Assembly: GCA_948567375.1 (NCBI GenBank)
Contig: OX419756.1
Coordinates: 55,964,552-56,028,551, forward strand
Length of the DNA: 64,000 nucleotides
Reading direction: 5' to 3'
Source: Lunularia cruciata
Lineage: Eukaryota; Streptophyta; Marchantiopsida; Lunulariales; Lunulariaceae
Numbering within the stretch: position 1 is the stretch's first letter; each line of letters begins with the position of its first letter. Positions 46,729 to 58,701 of the stretch are shown here, piece by piece. The position numbers and the translations under genes were made by a program. The notes under the pieces were generated by a model. The model was given only the letters and a program-made list of their open reading frames with translations. It was not told the origin of the DNA and did no database searches.

Positions 46729-47112
46729 CTATGTAGAAGGTGCATTGCTAACAAATATATTGCATTTTACTTTACTCACTAGGGTGGTAAAAAACACTAG
46801 TACAACAGCTACCAATTTTTCCAACAGGTTTTGGAATCTCCTCTGCTTAGGTATGGAATAAAATTCACCTATATGTGTAAGAATGGAACTCGAATTCTGC
46901 TCAATGACAAATTGAGGGAGAATGAGAAGAGAAGTTGCATTCCCAAGGCGGTGCACTCCATGATCACTAAACTCGCAATTAAAATTTCCCCATCTGCCTT
47001 CAAAGTAGGCACATGGACTTTGCACTTCAACTTTTTCAAGTTTGCCTTGAAATTCAATGCAGGAATTTCCCAATGTCTTGTAGTTTGGCACCCGCTCCAA
47101 ATTTGCAATCAC
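46729..47112 (-). pseudogene. Unknown open frame (127 codons) upstream of the minus-strand relic
   Basis: It contains MIANLERVPNYKTLG and a hydrophobic C-terminal stretch (KLVAVVLVFFTTLV). It lies in line with the downstream minus-strand relics, so it is probably the first part of the same dead transposon gene. No family is recognised; a real host gene cannot be excluded. Confidence 0.3.
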
Positions 47113-47189
47113 CTATTTTACATTGTCACCACAAATTTTGCATTCACATATTATATTGCATTTACATTGGCACCACAAAACTGTCTAAA

Positions 47190-47728
47190 CGGTCTTTGGA
47201 ATCCTCTTTGAATGTTACCAGCCGACTAGATTGCTTCTGTTGGATTGAATTGGGATCCTTAAGAGACCCACGCAAGCGTTTACATCCTCACTTCGGACCC
47301 TCTTGCCTTCTTGTGACAAAGGGTGCATTCGGATGGGTTTACATCATTCCTCTTAATGGAAATTACTTTAAATTCTTGATTTAAACAACACGAACATCTT
47401 GCAACCCGAACTTCCAAAATTGACGCAAGTAAAAACCTTTATTAGCAAGTAAAGCTTGTCTGCAAAGCGTGCATTTCTCGAGTACTTTTTCTTTACGGGT
47501 CCCGCAGGACATTTGACGCACATGTAACATAAAGTTCAGGTTGCCCCTACTCTGAGAGAGTATACAGCGTAAAGACGAGCTGCGTCTCCTCAGCTCGTCT
47601 TCCACTATTTGTGCATGATCGAGGCCTGGTCGATACTTACAAGTGAGGGGCCTGTTCAGTTCAAGAAGAGAAGGAGCCTGGGCAAAGACCAAGCAACTGC
47701 AACGTCAGGCAGAAGATTCATACAGGAA
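47190..47728 (+). promoter_or_regulatory. Upstream region of the P450 gene
   Basis: No gene is seen apart from a short in-frame N-terminal extension from 47615. The base composition turns less AT-rich here, marking the return from repeats to genic DNA. Confidence 0.4.
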
Positions 47729-49812
47729 ATGAAGCTTGATTCGCTGGTGGGCAAGAGTGCTTGGATGTCGAATCCGTTGCTATCAATTACGACAACATGG
47801 TTGTTCCTTATCATTGGGACAATAGTGCTCTTGTCTCTTCGAAACTGGGCAAAAGATAAGAAACTGAAACTGCCACCAGGGCCCCGAAACTTCCCGGTGG
47901 TTGGAGCAATTTTCTCCTTAGAATTTAAATTTCACAATTGCTTTTCGAAATTCGCGAGAAAATATGGTCCAATAGTTCACTTTCGTATTGGGTCTTATGA
48001 CGTTGTGGTAGTCTCGTCTGCGAGGGCCGCCGAAGAGGTTATGAAGTATCAAGATACGGTGTTCTCGGGACGTCCGACGACCATCCAGCGGTCTGCTGCC
48101 AAGTATCTCGGATTCAATTCCTCGGACATAGGATTTCAGGGTAACACCCCAAATATGAGATATTTGAAGAAAATTTGCAGCACGGAGTTGTTCACCGGGG
48201 CCCAACTCGCGAAATCTGAGCCAGTAAGGGGTTCAGCTTGATTGATCAAAGTCTGAACTTTAAAACCATTTGATCTACAGTACGAGCTTAATTCTTTTAC
48301 GGGGATTCTTAGCGTCTGATTTCACTCGTTTTCTTTTGATTCATTTGCATCGATACCATATCTGCAATATTTGGTGCTAGCAGAAAAATCTATTCAGAAT
48401 CTGATTTGCGGTATCATGCTCTGATGCAGATACGGAAGAGCGTGATTACAAGGACCTTACAGAAACTAAGAACAAGAGCAGCAGCTGGAGAAGTAGTGGA
48501 CGTGAGACAGGTGACATTGAGCACGACTACTATGTTCCTAAGCTCTCTACTATTCGGGAAGAGGTTCCGTGACGGGACTTTATCGGTTACAGCTGAATTG
48601 ACCGACTTCCGCCATATTACTGATGACTTCGTCGCCCTGGTTCTTAGCTTCAACCTCGTCGATCTATTCCCAAGACTGGAGCCTCTTGATCCTCAAGGTA
48701 TTATCAAAAGGTTCAAAGAGCTTGCCTTGCGCATGAAGGTGGTCTTCCAGCAAGTGATTAAGGAGCATAGAGAAGTACGGTCAAGCACTGAGAACTATGA
48801 AGATGAAGATTTTGTCGACGTTCTCCTTACTCATTACGAGCAGAATAATCTCACGGAAGAGAATGTAATGGGCACTCTGATGGTACGTGTTGCTCATCAG
48901 ATTTTGTAGAGGTCATTCCAGGAAAAATCATATTAATTGCCCAGTAACCGCTAATAAGTCATAGCTCGATCTCAGGGATTTCTTGTAGGAGAAAGAAAGG
49001 TTGTTCTAAAAACTTAGTGGGTCATAGAATGTTGTGCAGAAGGATAGTTTCAGTATTACATGCGCTGGCGGGTGCCGTGTGGCATTACGTACTGTAATCG
49101 CTCTCTCGCTGGTATATTTCTACAACTGTTTTTACTTTGAGTTACTTCCACGCTCTAACGTAATCTTGTCGTGCAGGATATGATGGTGGCAGGGATAGAA
49201 ACGAGTGCAGCTAGCACAGAGTGGGCACTCATTGAGCTCAGTCGACGGCCGCACTTGATGAAAAAATTCCAACTCGAAATCGATTCTATCGTCGGTACAA
49301 ACCGCCCAGTTGCAGAGTCCGACTTTCCAAACCTGCCGTACCTTCAAGCTATCGTAAGCGAAACGTATCGCTTGCATCCTCCGCTACCATGCTTAACCCC
49401 ACGTTTTAATTTGGTTCCTGCAACTCTCGGCGATTACGACATTCCTGCTAATACCGCTGTATTCGTCAATGTCCATTACATTGGGCGTGATCCAAAAGAA
49501 TGGCAAGATCCTCTAGTCTTCCGACCCGAGCGATTTTTGGAGAAGCCTGTGAGCGTTCACGGTGGCGATTACAGGCTTACACCATTTGGCAGTGGCAGAA
49601 GGCAGTGCGCTGGTAAGAATTTGGGTCTTCTAATGTTTCAACGGATGACAACTTCGCTCGTTCACGCTTACGATTGGAGCCCTGCTCCTGGCAAGTCTCC
49701 TCAAGACATTAGTGACGAAGAGGGAGTTACAATTGTTGTTAGGCCTAGTAAACATTTGCATTTGGTCCCTACACCAAGGTTGGCTGACCATATATATTCA
49801 GCATCATTGTAA
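47729..49812 (+). CDS. Cytochrome P450 monooxygenase, CYP71-clan (A-type), three exons
   Basis: Exons are 47729-48223, 48430-48882 and 49177-49812, with GT-AG introns, all phase 0, giving 527 aa. The start is chosen so that the membrane anchor (17-37) follows a short N-terminus. ATGs at 47615 and 47765 are alternatives. The Pro hinge PPGP is at 49-52, the I-helix AGIETS at 321-326, ExxR at E378-R381, PERF at 433-436, and the heme loop FGSGRRQCAG at 453-462 with Cys460 as iron ligand. The protein should sit on the ER membrane facing the cytosol and use NADPH-P450 reductase. The substrate cannot be read from sequence. The C-helix WxxxR is replaced by M143-x3-K147, which is unusual. All splice sites and motifs are intact, so it is probably active. 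Confidence 0.92.
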
Positions 49813-52520
49813 ATGCATATCTACAAAATATATGGATCGGTTGGTTCGTTGTACCCTACAATCATCAGTACGTTGTGATCAGTAGCTTAAGGGAGGTTCT
49901 TTGCTGCTCTAGTTGAGTTGACCTCATTGACTTCGAGAGTCTGTTTGTTCTGAAGAAAACTTTCTTCCAGTGATTCCAAAGGAAGAGATCTTTTCCGATT
50001 TCTTCTTTTGAAGTCACTTTGTAGCTGTATATATATGCAGATTAATGAGCAATACTCGAATCATACCTGATTTCAAAATTCGTGGCTTACTTTTGAGTAT
50101 CAAAATTGTCTTGTTTCGTAATTTATTCATGAGTGGTGAAATTTAGGAAAAATCATTATTAGTTGTGGATTGATTGCAAAATCCATCATCTCGTTTGTGC
50201 TTCGAATAATTTATGAATTGAAAAATAGTTACAGGAATTTATGTCTATTTAAATTTAGGTTCCTTTTTGGGTTATAGTAATATGACAGTCACACTGAACA
50301 CGTCCTTGGAAGATGCAATATTTTAAGATACAAGGGTTTTTAACATATACCTCTTCATTGAAAGGACATGCATTCAGATGTGATCAAGATATAAACGACT
50401 TATTCTAAAAAATTGGATACGGAGGATACTTGCAGTAGAAGTAGATTAGCTCGTCCAAGAAAATTACTTATAATAGCCCAAGCTTCTAGATCTTTCTCCA
50501 TAATTATATTGTAATGACATAACTATCAAGGTAGATATATGGTGATCACCTAGTTACTAAAGAAGAGTATTTTAAAATTTATAGATTTTTTGCTTTCTTT
50601 TTTGCATTGTGCTTTTCAAAATTGGACTATTCTGCAATGGAAAATTGGTCATTTGCTTGGAGAAACATTGACATCTAGAAGAGATTCATAGATACTTTGA
50701 ATTATAATATATTTTTCTCAATGGAAGTGGATCTATAAAAATTAAATTTTTGTCAAAAAATTATATATAAAGTAAGAATGATCCAAAAAGCCTACAAAAT
50801 TGGTAATAAATTTTCATGTTAAATATAAAAAGTTACTAAAAAATATTTTATTTTTTCAACTTTTATATCATTAAATGCTGTTTAAGTGAACTTAATCTAT
50901 TCTATGATAGTGAACTTAAACTTCAAGACTAAGAAAACTAAACAAGAGAAAATTTCCATTATTAAGATAAACATTTCAAAACAACTATGATATGTACTTT
51001 TCTATTTTAAATAAATCAAATTTGGATTACCAATACTAAGAACTATGGTAATTTAATTAAAAATTAGTCTACTACAAGTACATATTCATGACTAAGCCAT
51101 GGATGTAATTACTACATTTGGTCAAAATTCTAAATGAGCTAATTTTGCAACTAAACAAGTTTTGAGAATCTCTAGCTTATTCTCTCTCTACATTTCGATC
51201 CAAATGTAATAGATGCACTGCCATTGCACTTCCAATCAAGCAACACTCAATGTATCTCTCATGTTTCTATAGATCTCCACAAATTTCCTATGTGTTATTG
51301 ACATAATTATTGTATCTTTTAACCTCATAAGCAATTGGTCTTTTATTCTATGGACTACATCATTCATAACTAAAGTTATTCTAGTTCTTGATATCAATCA
51401 CATTTTTTCCTTTATCAACAGCTCCTACAAGCAACACATTTATAATCATTCATAACCTTCATAATTCATGTTCATTCATTGGTTCAAAAAACCCCAAAAC
51501 TTTCTTTCAAGTTTCTCAGCAAGCTCTTAAACTAATGCATATTATAAATCAGGTATTGGCATGCAAGATGTATCTCCACCAAGATTATCATTGGCTAAAT
51601 CCAATCTTCTATCTTATGGGTTGCTCTGACATCTCCATTAGTAGTTCTCAATTTTTGTGCAACACTAAAGATATTTTATCCTAGTATCTAATAATTTGAT
51701 ATAGATCTAAATGATGTCTTTCATCTTTTAGGTGTTTTTTATTACTAGGAATCACTCTTATGAATAAGCAATGAATAAATTAAATAAACAATTTAAGAGA
51801 GAAAATGCACTAAAAACCTTTATTACTACCCAAGAAAACAAGGGAGAGCTAAGCAATCTTATATAGGAAAAAAAAGAAGTGATGCAACCATAAGTACTTT
51901 AAATCAACCAAGGCAAGAAAACCCGATAGAGCCTCCTTTGTGTATATTGTGATGCCTTACTTCTTTCCAAAGTGCACCTTTTTCTTTCAACTTACTTATT
52001 TTAACCAAGAAGAAGGTACAAATAGTTGGCCAACAAGGAAGAGGGGAGGTTTATGATTGATTGCCTTCCACCCCAAGGAGAATTACACCTTCAAGGGAAA
52101 AGGTGAATGTGTCGTGGGATCTAGCAATAGTAAATCAAGATAAAGATCATGGAGCATGGCTCTTTAGTAAAGAAAGTTGTTAGACAAGCAAAACTATAGT
52201 ACAAAAATCCTTCATCTTGGGAGATCTTTGTCTGAAGAAGAGACCTTAGTTCTAGGATGATCTTTGGCCAGAAAATCCATTTGGCCTGAAATTTAGAGAG
52301 TAAATATGGCACCAATAGATAAAGAACTACTATTGATGACCGTTTGATTGGATTGACCACTCACATGTGTGAGCAATGAACTCTCATCAAAGGGTACACT
52401 TACCAAGCATTCATAGCTATTGAGCTGTCACCTTAAATATCCACATTGGGCTTACATCCTTTTCAATTTTTTTAAAGTTAACCAATGCAAGAATTATTAG
52501 GCTTTCCTCACCCTTGACAA
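49813..52520. other. 3' flank of the P450 gene and AT-rich intergenic DNA
   Basis: Apart from the probable 3' UTR up to about 50100, there are only short frames. The 98-codon frame at 51388-51684 has no recognised motif. No repeat boundaries are seen. Confidence 0.5.
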
Positions 52521-52696
52521 GAAGATCCAACAAATTGAGAAAGTTTCAAACAAAGGACATTTGAATTGAGAAAGTGTATGACTGTGCAAGGAGGATTGGG
52601 AAGTGTGAGAAGATCCAACAAATTGAGAAAGTTTTAGACAAAGGACATTTGAATTGAGAAAGTATATGACTATGCAAAGAGGATTGGGACAATGAC
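52521..52696. repeat. Tandem duplication, 88-bp unit x2
   Basis: Units 52521-52608 and 52609-52696 begin GAAGATCCAACAAATTGAG. They differ by a few substitutions. They lie at the left margin of M1. Confidence 0.88.
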
Positions 52697-52799
52697 AATG
52701 TGAGAATGATGATAGGACCAAAGAGAAAGGAAGTAGCCACCTCTAAAAATCCAAGGAAGATGAGGAGAGCATTTGAGTTTATCATCAAAGCCCCAAGAC

Positions 52800-55700
52800 T
52801 GAATAAGTATGCATTGTACTATAGATAAGACTTAGTTTACAATAAGAAATAAGAGTACTTGTTGTGGAATTGGGAATTGAGTGATCATGCAATGATGCAT
52901 GGAATTAGAGACAATTGTTATTCAAGGATGGAGAACCTAAGAGGGAATCTCTTGCCTACACCAAAGATCATTGGTGTACAATGTTGGGGCCAAGGAATTC
53001 TACCCCATATGGCATTACTCTATATAGTACTTGAACTCACACTGACTTGACTCTCAAAGCAAAGATCAAGGCAACATTCAAAGATAGCAAGACCAATAAT
53101 GGTTGGTCTATTCTTGGAATTAAAGATCATGCAAGGCAGATTTTAGTTGAATTAGTGATAAAGTTATTCAAGTTTAAACAAACAACTTACTTTAACAATA
53201 GTCATGAAATCTTCTTTGAGTATTTTGTACCAAGGAAGACCTATCAATTGGGCAACAATGTTCTAGGCAAGGGAAAGAGAGATTGAGAGAAATACAAACA
53301 AGGAAGGAAAAGTGACTTTGGTATCTCTTTTTCTTGTCCATTTCTACTTGGGGATGGATTTACTGACCCAAGAGGAGAAGAAGAAGAAGTATCCAAACTA
53401 CTTTTTCCCTACAGGACATTTCAAGGAGTTTTGAGAAAGAGCACAAATGGTAAGAAAAATATGTTGAAATAGATGCAGAATTTTCCATCATAAGGAAGTG
53501 TATAGAGGTGCAAGAAGCCTACAATACTTTGGGCTTTGAGAGGCAAAGATAGCATGAGATTATTGTAGAGAAAATAGTCAAGAAAAGACATGCAACCTAT
53601 TCTAGGCCAAAGGCAAAGGCCACCAAGAGCACAAGGAGGATCCTCATGGATGAAGAAGTTGAGGGCAAAGGTGGCATTAGCCCAACCAGATCCTACACCC
53701 ACCGCCTACAAGCAATTATTCACAAGGAGCATTATTCTTCAAACAAGGAGGTAGCTAAGGACTAGGATGGAGAAGTATAATTGACCCTTCCCCAAACTCC
53801 TTCAAGGGCAAAGAGCAATATTGAAGCAAAGGAAAGAATGCATGGGAGATTTGATGGGGAAGTTGGGCCTTCCCCATCCCACCCCGCTAAGACTATAGTT
53901 GAGAGCTTGGGGATAGCTAGTTCTCCTTTGTTCCCATCTTTGGGAGATGTAGGATTATAGGAAGGAAGAGTACTTAAGGGAGAAGAAGTACTCAACATGG
54001 AAGAAGTTGTAGAGGATGTAGGTTCTTGCTAGGTGGAGGGAGGAGTTTGGGCCAAAGATGAACTTTAGGATAAAGAAGGACTTCAATCAAAAGGTGAACT
54101 TATAGACAAATGATCATCCAAGACCAACATCCCTGTTGTGATGCAAGAGGAACATGAACAAGATGAGTCCACATTGTTTGTTAAGATTGAGATGAAAAAA
54201 CTAGACATTTGGCTTTGTTCAAAAGTGTGAAGTGGGAGAGATGTTTCTCCAATATTTGTTGTACCAATTTCTATATTTTTTGTTCACACAATAGGCCAGG
54301 TGCTAGAATAGATGGAGTATCTTCTTTCCATGTACTGAGAATATCATGGGAGAGTTATGGATTATGTTACCCTTCTTAATCATCTTCACCAAGTAGCATA
54401 ATGAGTGGTGCAAGAATGAGTGCAAGCATGGGAAGAGTTGAAATGATGATTGTGTGCAATGCCTAGAGATGTGGAAGAGGAGTAACGACTTGGCACAGGA
54501 GATAGCCAAGGCTTCTCCTTGAACAAGAAGGTGCAAGAGGAAAAGGATCTTAAAGAAGAAAAAGTGTGCCTCAAAGCCCAACTTGAGTAGAAGAAATTGA
54601 TGCACTGACAAGAGAAGTAGAGAAGGTAAAGGTGGCATTCATTGCAATTGAAGTTTAACATCAAGGGGAGTTACAAGTGTAGGTGAAGAAGCTGATGGAA
54701 AATATCAAGAAGTAGGAGGGAAAATGCAATAAGGATTGAGCAGCCATTTAGGAGGAGATCTTGGTTGAGATGGAGGAAAGTTGTACTTAGTTCAATTTGG
54801 AGAAGACAATGATCTTGGCCAAGATGGAGATAGCATGGGACCAACTTGAAGAAATTGCAAAGGAGGTAATGGATTCCTCCTTGGAGAAATTAAAGGTTTA
54901 AGGTTCAAGATCCAAAGTACACACTCTCATTGTGAAAATATATATAGATGAGTGCATGTACCAACTTGCAAAACTACTTAAGCACACATGAAAGAAATTC
55001 AAGGAATCCATGAAGGTGCTATTGGGAGAGATCATGGGATACCAAGGCCGCATAGACTTGTTGGTTAAAGTTTTTAAGGGTGAAGGTAGTTCCTCTCAAT
55101 AGATTCTAGGATGAAGATGTTCTAGCTAGAAGGGAAAAGGTAGAAATCTGCTAAGTATAGAATGCACCTTTGGCCCATAAATCATTTTTGGCCTTAGAAG
55201 GTCTTTGTCCTAAAAGACCTTTGGCCTGACATTCTGTACGGACTATTGAAAATCTTGTTGCTGAAGATTTTGGAACTACAATTATACATAGAGAAAATGA
55301 CAAGTAATAGTTTGTTATTGGCAGCAGATGCACAATCATCTCTTAATTGCACTTTGGATAAGGTAAAATTAGTGGTAAGTGGAGTAGGTGTAATTAGAAG
55401 ATTTCTAATACTCTTAGCCACTGATCATTCTTCATCAAGAGTAGGAAATGTTTTATATATGGGTTGCAACCCAAGGAAGCTATGTCCACTTCTTTCATAA
55501 TCTAAGTATTCAACTTGAGGATTTCTCTAAGTCTTTGTGTTGAATTGCTTCCACTTACATCTTTAATTGTATGCTTGGTCATGTAGAGGTGAGGAGTCTT
55601 GTAGTAGGAGTGTGTGTTTGATTACTTGCTTAGGAAAATTGCCTTGTCTCAAGGAAGTTACCCTTGACATTCAGCGAGAATGAGTGTTTGAGTACCTACT

Positions 55701-56244
55701 CAAGAAATTTGCACAAATCAAGGAAGTTACCCTTGACATTTTGAATGAGCAAGTCAATATGAGGAAGCATTGAAAGTACTATAGAATAAAAAGCAAGTAG
55801 ACAATCAATTTGAGATTTTGTTGGGATTATGTCTTTTGGGGGAAGGGATGCACATGGTCAGCAATAACGTCATGATGAAAGAACCTTTGGCTTGAAAACT
55901 GATCTTTGGGTTGAAATAAACCTAGGGAGATACTAGCCACTAGGGTAAAAGAGGCTCTTTAGCAAGAAGAGGACTTCAATGTGAAGTGAAACACCACTAT
56001 CAAGGCTTTATTAGTTTAGATCTTTGGTGAGTAGTTCTCAATTTGTCTTTTTGTAGGGCACATAATAAGCGTATCTACCGTCCCTTAGAAGTGGTTTCTG
56101 CCCAAGAGGTTAAACATGCAAGGATTGACCACATGTGACATTGTGACACTTAATTCTCATTTCTAGTCACTTTCAACCTATCCTTGAGGGAAAGTCATAT
56201 TCTTACCATTTATTTGATAAGTACATCAACATTGGATTATCATA
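52800..56244 (+). repeat. M1: old long-LTR relative with decayed ORF
   Basis: Frames 52859-53050 and 53047-53286, then debris to about 54900, run in the same order as the L LTR protein. A globular part comes first, with a patch like the L region around INWAKCF...HFYLGLNLLN (here FVPRKTYQLG... SFSCPFLLGDG). Charged coiled-coil sequence follows. The end (about 56190-56244) matches the end of M2 (37330-37401), with TTGGATTATCATA for GGGTTGTCACA. The left end is not defined. Confidence 0.5.
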
Positions 56245-58290
56245 TATATATAATTGTCAAAATCATACACTATAGAAGCATAAATTACATAGGAAATCAT
56301 ACAAAAACTCTAAATTTCCACAATAATCACAAATCAGAAATTAATATAATATACCAAAAAAGTAACTACAATTAAGCCAATCTCACTCTAGCACCAAAGA
56401 GTTACACTTTCCAACTCTCCCTACCATAGCCAAGAGCCAAGTAGGCTCAACATTAAAAAAGTGAGTTCCAAGAAGCTACATTTTGAGGTATACTCCTTGG
56501 GAGATCAAGAAGCCTAGCCCTAATGACGTACATAACTATCTTGATTGTGCAAAATCATCTTTAAGTAAATCTTGATGGTGTGGACAATCATCACTAATTA
56601 TCCTAGTTGTGGTTGCTAACATAATTACAACCGCTGAGATAATAACACAAGCATCCTAGAAACTAGCTAAGGTGTTAGGAAAACTTAATAGGTCCAAGAG
56701 GCATAAGCTAGAAAAAACAAACAATAAAGCAAAGAGAGATAAGACTAAGGTAAATGCAAGCACCAATAATGAGGATGCAAGTCACCCACACAAGAAACTT
56801 CTCAACCAAGGAAAATTTAAGAACGCAATCTTGGAAGAGTCAAGCACACATAACTACCAAAGTAGTATTTAAGAGGTATAATTGCACATTATTAACCAAG
56901 CACTGAGAGTTGAACTCAAAATTATATATACAATTCTAGAAATAGATTGCTGATTTATTATAAGATAATACTTGGTGTGCACTCCTATGTTGTAAATAGT
57001 TTACTTAGTCTACAAAATTTATTTCTTAGCTTGGTTATTTTGAATATCATATACATCTACTCTATTTAAATACTTGCATAGATCTAATTCTAATATTTTA
57101 TCCCCTCATATGTACTTAAGAAAAAATTCATCCAAGGACCTCTTGCATGCATGGTGCATTTATACCTTAAGCATCCTTTATATAGCTCCACAATGTAAAG
57201 TGCTTGAATGCGTAAAATAGGCCATCCAATATTTACCACAGCTTTTGAGTGCTTTTATAAGCTCTCATTTTCTTTGAACATTTTCAAAATGAATCTATCA
57301 GTAGTTGGTAAGATTGTAAAATCCTTAAGAAAAATACTCATGAAGACGTGTAATCTCCAGATAACTTATATGTTAAATGCTGAAATGCTTACCATGAAGT
57401 TGTTAGATTTTTCCCCAATACTACTATTCTTCAATCAATGTGGAGATTTCTATTGGTTAGGGTATATAATTTTCCTTTTTTCTTGATGGATTGATTCTAT
57501 AATGAAGGCATAAAATAGTTCTACATATATTAGATACTATTTCTTCCAATTTGATAAGTTTTTCTCTATGTATTGACCTCACTTTTGAAGTACTAGAATA
57601 GAAAATTGGGAGTAGATCCAAAAATAAATAAAATTGACCATTTTTGCTTCCTTGTGCAATCTACTCATAAGTTGTGATCAAGGGCATTCTAAATTTTATG
57701 ATAAATTTCCTTTGATGTTAAATCCATCCAATCATGTTCTTATATAGTATGCTTACACCTATCACTATATATCTGCACTTTGGCTCATTTGAGATTGGTC
57801 TACAAATAGTAATAGTACTAAGCCTATCTCTCATCCAAAAACCAACTCTAGTGATAACTTTTATGTGCATCATATACTAAAAGGAAGAAAATTTTGAGCA
57901 ATCTTGAGCAATATCAAGGAGACCAACTCAAGAAGAAGTCTATCATTAAATTATTTAATCACTCATTGAGTTGTTATAATCTCTTATGCCAAATCTCCCC
58001 CAAATTTCTCATAAGGGAATGCTTCACCAATGTTAAAACAAAGGATTCTTACAACCACTCACATATAAGTCTTAGAGGTTACTCAAATTAAAAAAATAAT
58101 TCAATAATGGATCTCAAGTAGAAAACTTCACTCTTTACTTAGACAATATAATTAGTACTCACAAGCCTCATTCTCCTCACCAAATTTATATACAAAGCTC
58201 TCCAAGAAGTGGATCCTTCATACCCCTAAATTTCTCCTTATCTACTTAGCAAAAATGTTGCTTTAAAAATCATGATAACTTGGTGGAATC
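56245..58290. other. AT-rich intergenic DNA with a possible Copia relic
   Basis: No open gene is seen. On the minus strand about 57860-58010 reads IWHKRL...LNE, similar to the pre-integrase zinc segment of Copia elements (WHKRLGH), but stops are dense and the match is short. Confidence 0.3.
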
Positions 58291-58674
58291 TGTGGTACCC
58301 ACATTTGTTGTTTTTTTGAAATAGAGAAGAAGAAATGTATAGAGAAGTTGGATTGCGCCTATATGGCTGAAGAAGGCAGAGAAAAGAGTCTTCAAGATGA
58401 AACCCGAGGTAATGTGGCTTTGGGTCATAAGGTGAAGTACTTGGAATTGCCTTGTCAGCATACAACCCAAAGTAAGAAGTCTTCGTATCGGGGGTGCTCA
58501 ACCCGAGGCGAGGACAGTGTAACAACTTTCCTTTGGGGCGACAAATTCAAGAAGGGACCGTTCAAAAACCAGCGGTCATACGCGTGAAGGACACTTGACA
58601 ATGACATGAGCATGCAAGAGGTGTGATTTCTTGGTAGAAACTCAAATTGAAGAGAGACGAAGAAGGCGCAACTC

Positions 58675-58682
58675 TATAAAAA
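58675..58682 (+). promoter_or_regulatory. TATA box in the L LTR
   Basis: TATAAAAA, conserved at the same position in S (18415-18422). The first in-frame ATG of the LTR ORF is 27 bp downstream, so the true start codon may be a later ATG (for example near 58984). Confidence 0.55.
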
Positions 58683-58701
58683 TTGGGCTAAAGACAAAGC
58701 A

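Noticed and set aside
47615-47728. N-terminal extension of the P450
   Set aside because: The extension is charged and would place the membrane anchor about 55 residues in, unlike the family. The ATG at 47729 fits better.
51388-51684. 98-codon frame as a gene or Copia piece
   Set aside because: No recognisable motif in any frame and the surroundings are AT-rich; left as intergenic.
53421-53702. Minus-strand frames in M1
   Set aside because: Antisense shadows of the decayed plus-strand ORF.
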